DNA from: Apoderus coryli
Taxonomy: Eukaryota; Arthropoda; Insecta; Coleoptera; Attelabidae
Assembly: GCA_911728435.2 (NCBI GenBank)
Contig: OU452204.1
Coordinates: 14,942,001-15,006,000 of the forward strand
Reading direction: 5' to 3'
DNA: 64,000 nucleotides
The notes under the pieces are model-generated. The model saw only the letters and a program-made list of their open reading frames with translations. It was not told where the DNA came from and made no database searches. Each line of letters opens with the position of its first letter. Position 1 is the stretch's first letter. This document shows positions 55,625 to 64,000 of this stretch, one piece after another. A program made the translations under genes and the position numbers.

Positions 55625-55800
55625 GTCGGGTAGAGAATGAATGTTGTCTATACGGATTTCACAAAGGCATCTGCCGGTGTCACTATGTAGCCTCTTCTGG
55701 TATTCCTCAGGATCCAATTTGAGACCTTTACTATTTTTACTATGTATAAACGACATAGAGAAGCAGGACATTGATATTTGCTGATGATGTAAACATTTAT
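55625..55800 (+). pseudogene. LINE relic: decayed reverse transcriptase blocks
   Basis: In shifting frames: VVYTDFTKA (block A), SGIPQ...LRPLLFLLCINDIEK (block B region) and IFADDVNIYFAIKG (catalytic block) lie within 180 bp, so most of the sequence between A and B is deleted. Old and inactive. Confidence 0.6.
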
Positions 55801-57720
55801 TTTGCAATAAAAGGAATCGATAATTATGTCATATAGAGACGTTTTATATTCCCTCTCCTACCTGGCGCAGTCTTCAATAAAAAATACAGATTTATATTAT
55901 AGACCTGCAACGAAATGTGATAAGTTAGTATCAGTGAAAATCCATTCATGTCCCTTCTCGAATACATTTTGCATTTTATGGTGTACTCATATAACCAAAC
56001 CGGCAGGTTGCACTGTTAATATTAACTTATCTTTATTATTCAAGACAAAGGAACAGTAAAATTCAACGATAAAACTTTACAGCATTAGAGATATAACCCT
56101 ACAGGATGCAATCATCTAGTAATATTGGTTGTATACTTTATTTTACAATTGTTAATTCCATTAAAAGATCGCAGGCTGCGATTCTTATTTATTTAAACCA
56201 AATAACCACTTCGTAATTTAATAATATTATTTATTTATATGTCTAGACCAATTTATTTCTCAAAACTAAACTTCTTTCTCAATCTTTCATACGAGAATCC
56301 GCACGTATATACACGGAAAAACAAACTCCAGTTAAGAACTTTTTCAAAACATTTATTAAACGGTAACTTCTTTGTACTTTAAAGTTTTAAATGCACAAAA
56401 ACTGGATATAAATTAGTTTGGACGCTGCTACTGCAACTGCAAATGCAATTTCAGGCAGAGGAGAAACTGTTTATAAAATAAAGAAGCACAAAAAATGGAC
56501 AACAGAGGAAAGTTAAAAGATTTTGTAAGTTTTTACTTTGTTAAAGGAGTTTGGAATAAGCGTTTTCAACAAGTACAAAGTTGGAAGACAAATGATGTCA
56601 ATTACTGGTGATTACGTATTAATTTAGTAGGTACTTTTGCTTTCTTTTAATTACATTTTTAATAATCAATCTACATAGGTAATTCAAAATAAAAATAAAA
56701 TGACAAAAACTATTGCATGGTAGAGGAATTAATTAAATTTCCAACAAAAAAAACTGTTGCAAATGGCAGTGAAAAGCAGCAGAGTTCGAGAGAAAAGCTC
56801 AATGAAAAAGCAGAGTATAATAAAAAACGCGTAAAAAATCTCAGAGGCGTATCAAGTTACCTATATAATATATCAAACCTATATATTATGCTTTGTGGAG
56901 AACAACTAACAATGTACGACCATTATGTATTATGGACCCTGTGTTTTTGCTTTAGCTGAGTCACATGGTAACATAATACATCCTAATTTGGTTGAAGTTT
57001 TTTCTCTTTGTGTATACATTAAGGCATAATGCCGATACAGGGTAGTGGATACAAGGGCGGGTTCATAATAGAAATTATAAATTACCAAATGTCAGCAAAA
57101 CATTAGTTTTAGAGTGTGGTTAGTGTAATGTTATTGTAGTATTTCAAATGAACTATACTGCCAAAGGAGTATATCGGCTTGAAGCACAGGCTCAGTGCTA
57201 GTAAATAAAGCACTTGTCAGGGTACTTGTAAAAGTGAAGATTTTTTGTAAGTACTGAAACTAAGTCCTTCATCATTTGCGCTAAAGTCATTATTAAGCAT
57301 TGGCTGCATTACGAAATCTGTAACTTTTTGATTTTAAATCTTCATAAGAAAAAAAACATAATATGCTTATTGTTTTTACAACGAAAGTACTTACAACTGA
57401 CTGCAGACTGGAACTCCTAAGTTTGTTTTCGATAAACTCTACGACATACAACGTTCAATATCAACGTACGTTTTCCTAATCCCAAATCATACAACAGAAA
57501 TGTTTAAAAGGTCATTTTCTATAACGTCCCAAAATGCGTGAATTGTTGGTAAGTAAGAACAATGTATTAAAGTTATAATTTTTTAGAATGAAATTATTTG
57601 AAGTTAATGATTGTTTTGGCTAAGTACGAGGTTGTATTTCTTATTTTTTCGTTTTAATTTAGTAAGTGTGTTATAGTGGTGTATGTATTTTTGCTGAACA
57701 GATGATTTCATGTCACTGAC
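55801..57720. other. no recognised element
   Basis: AT-rich; short open frames without recognisable content. Confidence 0.45.
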
Positions 57721-57724
57721 ATGG

Positions 57725-58020
57725 GATTGGAGATGGCACCTAGAGAGAGATAGAAGGTTCAGTGAACATATTTGTAGATGGCTCAAAGACCATACAAGCA
57801 GCAAGTGGAATCTATTCCAGAAGCGCGCCACTAATCATTAAATGGCCTATTAAAAAACTAGCATTATTCGATCAAAATGATTACACTTTACACAGATCGC
57901 AGACAATAAGCATTAATGAACTTCGGGCAACATAAATACACTGTTGGGCCAGCACATGAAAACAGAATACCTGTCAAAAAGAATTCTCATAGCGAAGGCC
58001 ACATAAAGCGAACTGGCTGA
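57725..58020 (+). pseudogene. LINE relic: RNase H domain fragment
   Basis: The frame reads VNIFVDGSKTIQAASGIYSR then SAPLIIKWPIKKLALFDQND. IFVDGSKT is the first catalytic block of the RNase H domain carried by R1/I-type LINE proteins (IFTDGSKT..GAGIY). Only the first third of the domain is recognisable. Confidence 0.6.
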
Positions 58021-58249
58021 CAAAAATGGTGGCCAACTCCACTATAATGGAGTATCACCCATCTAGCATGCCTCCTACACCTCTGACAACGAGGTCAACC
58101 TGTCAGATTGAGAATTGACGAGAGATGCCTTGCACGACAATTAATCGTATGTTTCTGTCAAACTTTTCAAAGATCTTGAAAGAATACTTCATAAAACAGT
58201 TTTCTTCAAAAAACTGTCAACTGTACCTACCGGTGACCAAATGATTACA

Positions 58250-58460
58250 TGCAGACAAAATTTACACTGATTTCTCGAAGTTTGAAGAAAGACGAGAATG
58301 TTTGGATGTCGATTTAGATATCAAGAGTTTTTGGTGTTCAGTGGAGTTTATGCATATGTCAGTGAATAGTTGCGGCTTCTCTTCTTTGCTAATGATTTTA
58401 AAGTACATTACAACGAATCAGTACAAATTTCAAGATTTTCAAGATCATGCAAATTTTTCT
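58250..58460 (+). pseudogene. LINE relic: decayed reverse transcriptase blocks
   Basis: KIYTDFSKF (block A) and, in another frame, LLFANDFKVHYNESVQ (a decayed FADD block, second D kept) occur 120 bp apart. Block B is missing. A probable internal deletion derivative. Confidence 0.5.
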
Positions 58461-59589
58461 ATATGTAGATAAGACAGTCACTGTAACAATCTTTGTAAAT
58501 AAACCTCCTCCAAAATACGGGTTGTACTGCACTGTCAACATACGCACATCCATTAGGCAGAGCAGCGGAAAGGGTGACATTATGCTCGTATGCTCTGTAC
58601 CTCCCTACAGTCCTATTCTATTACTTTTTAAAAACGTCATTTTCAATAAATAGGCGTCATATGCGTATGACTAGTTATAGGGTGAACACTTCAATAGATT
58701 ATTCATGGTGATTTAGAAATGCTTTGCTTTGATATGATTAGGTATATATTATAGAAGGGTCCTTTCTCTTTTGTGCACCATATTTTAATTCAATGAAGTT
58801 CCATAATCTAAAAGCGTTATTAAAGTTTATTATAATAATGAAAGGTGATACATAATGTATCATATTTTATAAGGTATCAGAGCCGCACTGAGAAATATTG
58901 TTTTTATAGATTGCAAATTTAAAAAAATAAGGAACATACTATTTTGTCAATTTTCGGCCCTATATTAAGCCCTCCCCAGAGCAATTATAATAAAAGTAAT
59001 TTATAAATACACTAAATTTGGATTTACGTTACCAATAAGATGTTGTTACTCGCCAATGAAATTTCAGTACCCACCTGCAACAAGAAACAATTTGATATTA
59101 ATTATTCTGTAGTTAAACTTGTAAACATTTAAATGTGTGAAGTTAAAAATTATAACATTATATAACATTTTTTGAATTCATAATAAAGTTAATTATCTTA
59201 ATTTCCTAGAATAACAATGGAATTAAAATTCACTTAAGCTAAAGTAATCCGGTATATTACATTCAAAAGAAATCACAGAATTTTGTATAAGAGATATATG
59301 AGGGTAATAATGAAATGTTTCCCATTTTTGAGTGAACAATTTGATAAAAAATAGTCTCATGTTTCTCTGAAAATTACACCCGAACATCCACCCTTACTTC
59401 AAATTCTGTTATCATCCCTGTAATGAAGTAATAGTCATTTGAAACCAACCCTTTGCTCCATTATTTAAGCCTCATATTTGTCTTTTGTAGAAACGAAAAA
59501 CATCAGTGGCGATAATGTCCGCAGTATCTTTTATAACTTTTTTCGTTAATTCATTCCATTGTTAAGATGTTCGATTCTGACGCTTTAAT
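58461..59589. other. no recognised element
   Basis: AT-rich; nothing recognised. Confidence 0.45.
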
Positions 59590-61215
59590 ACATTTAGTAA
59601 ATGTCATAGTTGCGCAACATCACTGCTGGATATCACGGACAATATTTTTCGTGGTATTGATAATGGCAAAGTAGTATCATTGATCTTAGTTGACTTAGTA
59701 AAGCATTTGACAAAATTAGCCATGAACTTTTGCTAGCAATTCTGAAATACATTGGATTTTCGTCAAATGCTATCGAACTAATTAAAAGATATCTATCCGG
59801 AAGATTTCAATACGTGGAAACTATCAGAGGTTGCTCCACCTCAGGTAGTATATTATGTGGTGTCCCACAAGGTGTCCCACAAGGATCGATTTTGTTCTTC
59901 TCCCAGTAAGTGTTACATTTGGCGATACATTCATGTATGCTGATGTTAGTCAAATAAAGCACTCTTTGTATGCTCATGATTTCGTAGATGCTTGTAGGAA
60001 AATTAGTTTCGATTTGGAAGTACTTTTGGGCTGATCGGAGGGACATCAGCTGTCAATAAATCCTTCAAAGACTCAGGTATTGCTCTCTGGTAAAAATAGA
60101 CAAACCATATCAGATTCTATGCAAATTAAAATTAATGATGTCTCTTTGAAAGTGTCTCAGAGTGCGAGAAACTTGTGATGGATTGTGATTTGCGCTTTTC
60201 AGAGCATATTTCGGGATGCATTTCAAAATCATATTCCTCCTTGAAAACGTTATACCCACACAGCCATATACTTTCAATAGAGCTTAAAACTAAACTAACT
60301 GATGCCTTGGTGCTCAGTAATTTTAATTACTGTGATGTAGTATATAGTCCTAGTTTATTAAATGTTAATAAAAACCGCATCGAACGTGTACAAAAATCTT
60401 GCTTGCGATACATATTCGGCATCAGGAAGTATGACAGAGTAAGCCATAAACTCGTTGATGTCAAGTGGCTCTCCATGGAAGCTCGTAGACATCTTCATTT
60501 AGCGGTTTTATTCCACTCTCTATTCTGACCCGGGGACTGATACCATAAAATCACATTCCGTTCTGACGTTCATAATGTGCATATTAGATACCGTAATCTT
60601 CTTTCACCCCCAGCTCATAGAACTTCAAGTTTCGAGAGATGATTTTCCTTTCAGATATATAAGTTGTATAATAAGATTCAGGATACTTTGAAGTCATTAA
60701 GCCTTTTCACATTCAGAATTCAAAATTGCGTGATCTTTTGTTAAATTCACGCTTATAAAAGATATTGTCAACATTCTTTCTTTGTTATTAACTAGAATTT
60801 TGTTTACATTTTTTTTTATTATTGTTGTAATATTAATTATATTTGTATTTCTTAGTATTCTTGTTACCTGATTAATTAGCCTAAGACTCTGTATGTATTG
60901 TCGTGCTTGCATTCTATTTATTAGGATCTTTTGTTTTTGTTTTGTGGTTTGTATATATTTGTTTACTATGATATATATGTAGGTATTGTGTTATGTTCTT
61001 GGAAAGTAGGGAGCATATTGTAGAATTTTGTATTTTAAGGTACGTACGGTTAGCATAAATTATGTTTTTTTTTCTCGGGCCTAGATTTCAAAATCAGTAG
61101 TTATACTGCCATCTAGACCTTTTTGTAGTTCTAGTTTTTTTTGGTAATGTAATAATTACTAGAGTTGTAACTTGTTTTTTTTTTTAACTGCAAATAAATT
61201 TATTATTATTATTTT
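59590..61215 (+). pseudogene. LINE G: reverse transcriptase with duplicated GVPQ block
   Basis: Frames read HSCATSLLDITDNIFRGIDN, then KAFDKISHELLLAILKYIGF, SGRFQYVETIRG and SGSILCGVPQGVPQGSI, in which a 12-bp unit GGTGTCCCACAA is tandemly duplicated at block B. Later comes a 117-codon frame (60175-60528): MDCDLRFSEHISGCISKSYS, SNFNYCDVVYSPSLL and IERVQKSCLRYIFGIRKYD. The 3' tail is (TTA)n at about 61198-61213. Several frameshifts inactivate it. Related to LINE F at 49840-50331. Confidence 0.85.
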
Positions 61216-64000
61216 AAAAGAAGGATTAGTTATTCTTTTATAATAAAGCATTTTTACAAGTTTATTTTAATTCATAAATTGGGTGGTGTGTTTTCGATTT
61301 AAATATTTTCTATCCAGTTCGTTTACTTTTAAGATCTAGCGAGATTAGCTTTATCTGGGTTTAGAAATTAGGATTGTATTAGAATAGTTATCAAAACGGT
61401 TCTATTGCTGTTGAAAATTGATAAAAATCCAAACGCTTCTTATGTAGTTTAGATTTAAGGAGGAAAATTATACATAAATCATCAGTTATAGGTTCCAACT
61501 ACATAACTGGTGAAATTTTAAACGTAATTTTCTCGAGAATTATGGGAGCAAATATCAAAAGTAACCTATCGTTTTAAAGCAGATAAAAAATGCTTGAAAT
61601 GTTCATCCTAGGACTCCCTCAAATTCATTTCTTGTGCGGGAAAATAAAATATATTTGTTTAGTAATCATAATATGTCCGCAGTGAGCCGTTTTCGCGTAA
61701 AGAAAAAAAACTTAGTACAAATGTTGGGGTTAGTTTTACTGACAAATAAATGATGATTTTCGATAGTTCAAAATATTTAACCATTTGCTTGGTTTTGATT
61801 TGTTGGGGAAAGCGCGTGCCATGCCACTGGACCTCCTCTTCCAATCCCTGGGAAAATTTTGTTAATACTAAATTGTTGCTGGTGTCTTTTAGAGACTTCA
61901 GCGTCAAGATTTAGCTGTTTCTACTACTATAAGATTAACTATCGCGCCGCCTGCAACATGCCTCATCATTTTAAGTCTTATTCACATCATATCATATCAT
62001 ATCAACATTTTGGGAATTGATATAGGATTCATTGAAATATTGAGAAAATTTATTCACAAGTTCTTGCTCATCTTCAACATTATCACCATTGTAATACAAA
62101 TTTCTAAGTAACTGTCCGAATTTTTTTACAAGAATTTATAAAAATGCAAAAATCATTTCGCATTGGTCAAATATTTGTTTCATGTTCAGCACGAATATAA
62201 GTACATACCAACACAAATAGCCATAAGTCTATTGACCGCATAAATCCAAAAATAAAACAATTGACCTTTTATTATAGAGTTCACAAAAATGGTGGGAGTG
62301 TCTATTAAATTGGACACATTGTATCAATATTACTGCATACCGATTCTAACCTGTGCATGCCATCCAGGACCGCATTTAAGTTAATCATAGTTTAAAAAGT
62401 TAAATAATCTCGTTGCATCTGCGAATTGTATACTAAATTGGATACTATGTGTTTATTGTAACACACATAAAACGTACATACCATAGACGTGACTAGAAAT
62501 ATTCTTTAAATGGCAAAGTCAACAAGATTTTTAATACTTTACGTGTAGCAAACGAATTAGGAGACTCTGTGCAGCAATTATAAGAATTTGTAGCCTTCAA
62601 CACGATGATTTGTTGATTAGAAAGTATTACAGTTAATGGCCCCAGTAAAGCTTTTTGCTTGGCAAAGTCAAGCTTGTGTTCATTACTTGGCACAGCACCG
62701 TGAGCAGCTATGGTAGTTCTGGATTGAACTCTCCTTGTAATTGCATCAAACCTACATCTAATCTAATGGCACAGCGATCATAAAGGTCCTGAGCTCATTA
62801 AAATTAATTGTGGGTTTGTCGAAATCGACCCTTAAATATTGGTAAAGACTGAATCGGGATTGCTGACCACTTTGATTTAGGGCGGCCGACACTCTGGTGT
62901 GTGACAGACCTAAATGTAAATTCATTGTACCAGAACATACACCAATCCTTGGATGATGCTAAAGGCTCAGAAGTTTGGACGAAACTATGGAAATCATGCG
63001 GAAATAAAAAAAATTTACAACTTCAAATGGGTTGATATTAATCCTAAATGATCTGCAGTAACATTAAAACTTTGCCAATCTGAACTACAAATCTGTAGCT
63101 ACAATTGCTGCAGTTTTTAAGATTTTACGAAATATATTGTCTTATATAACGGTGTTCAATACACGGACTTGTCGAAGCCGCTGATCTTTTAGTTTTAAGA
63201 TCCAACGGACTTTACCTAAAACCATGTCTAATCACAATCGCAATTATAGTCAGCGTCATCATTCTGGTATTACCGATTATGTATTCAAAAGACTCTCAGG
63301 ATGGTCCAGTTATTGGTCTCCTCAGAACTAGAAATTTAAAATTTTGATAAACCGGTTCTTTTATCACAGAGTCGACCACATTGTCGTTAGGGGTGGATTT
63401 GAATCTCATATCAGGTAAACTGACAAATATCTCACATAACAATTCTAATATTTAAGCTAACTTTATCAAAACCTTGATAATATCACATCAAAACAATTTT
63501 GGACTATCTTGTTTATATACCTGAATAACTTGTACTGCACCACTGCCTTAAATTAAAACGGTGGATGTTATTTTCATCTTACACATCCGCTTATTACATT
63601 TTTTCGCGAAAAATATGTATTTTCAGAGATTGCAGTACGTACATATATGTCCGTAATATAAACACCATATCATACATTGCTCGAAGGTAAAAAAGAAACT
63701 GGATAAGGCTCAAGTTAGAAATTACTATAATCAAAGAAAATAGTATAATGCAGCTTGTTGGTTTACTCGAAAATCCGAAGAAAAAATTGCATGTTTTGTA
63801 CCTAGCATTATGCAAATGATCTAGTTACGAGCATTCAAACTAATTAGTCGGTAATTATATGATGTGCTTAAGAGTTAAGTTAAGAAGTCTAATAACTCTT
63901 AGAACCCTTTCCCTTTTGATTTGGCGTCGATCGGTTGTTGGGCGGATATTTTTTTTTATCATAATGTGGTATATAATGTGATCAGTTCAGATAAATTCAT
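61216..64000. other. no recognised element
   Basis: AT-rich sequence to the window end. Only a short TCATA repeat at about 61986-62003 stands out. No coding block, hammerhead core or TIR pair was recognised. Confidence 0.45.

Larger units (their letters stand above)
26001..64000 (-). other. probable upstream robo intron or 5' flank
   Basis: No minus-strand Ig1 exon or signal peptide was found to the right of 26000. The Ig2 exon needs one base from an upstream exon, so more 5' exons exist. The remaining 38 kb is transposon-rich and either a very large intron or includes unrecognised short 5' exons. Two other small exon-like signals (30624-30705 minus, 46861-47002 plus) lie inside it. Confidence 0.5.

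Noticed and set aside
60697..60912. Minus-strand frame inside LINE G 3' region
   Set aside because: Antisense to the LINE 3' UTR and low complexity.

Overview
The window is AT-rich animal nuclear DNA, almost certainly from an insect. It has canonical GT-AG introns, seven exons of an arthropod-type Roundabout (Robo) receptor, and a dense population of decayed non-LTR retrotransposons, Tc1/mariner-type DNA transposons and small fold-back elements. I cannot fix the order or species from sequence alone. There is no prokaryotic gene organisation, no complete RNA gene and no CRISPR array.

The host gene is a robo-family axon-guidance receptor on the minus strand. From 26000 down to 1 its exons encode Ig2, Ig3 (two exons), Ig4, Ig5 (split over two exons), FN3-1 (split over two exons) and the start of FN3-2. 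The gene runs off the left edge. Splice phases agree at every junction (1,1,1,0,1,0). Ig1 and the signal peptide are not visible, so either 26-64 kb is one very large upstream intron or the 5' exons lie beyond the window. The only other host-like coding signals are a short SAM-like first exon (30624-30705, minus) and an orphan 41-codon stretch near 8.9-9.0 kb.

The rest is mobile DNA. About fourteen LINE remnants of several families (Jockey/CR1-like, RTE-like, R1-like RNase H ends) lie at 1.6-2.8, 2.8-3.1, 13.7, 17.5-17.9, 26.5-27.8, 32.5-34.0, 35.8-37.2, 37.6-37.9, 41.5-41.9, 44.4-45.5, 49.9-52.2, 54.4-54.8, 57.7-58.5 and 59.6-61.2 kb. DNA transposons include a complete but dead Tc1-like element (22751-24378), a DUF4817-type transposase element with TIRs of about 450 bp (11335-13556), and mariner fragments (37.3 and 55 kb). 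A 3.57-kb element with 31-bp TIRs and a 7-bp target duplication (45723-49288) carries a THAP-domain exon and is best read as a P-superfamily transposon.

The most interesting signal is a dispersed set of hammerhead-ribozyme-like motifs: a CTGANGA box, a stem-II hairpin, GAAA, then a palindromic stem III ending in a cleavable triplet, usually GUC. I see about twelve copies at nine loci (8.0, 15.3/15.5, 15.9, 26.1, 31.8/31.9, 32.3, 42.0, 42.4 and 46.2/46.3 kb). Most sit in inverted-repeat (snapback) elements. One is a perfect 101-bp palindrome flanked by a 14-bp target duplication. This architecture matches the hammerheads known from Penelope-like retroelements, but no Penelope reverse transcriptase is visible, so these look like small non-autonomous derivatives. 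Most copies share an unusual extra nucleotide between the CTGANGA box and stem II.
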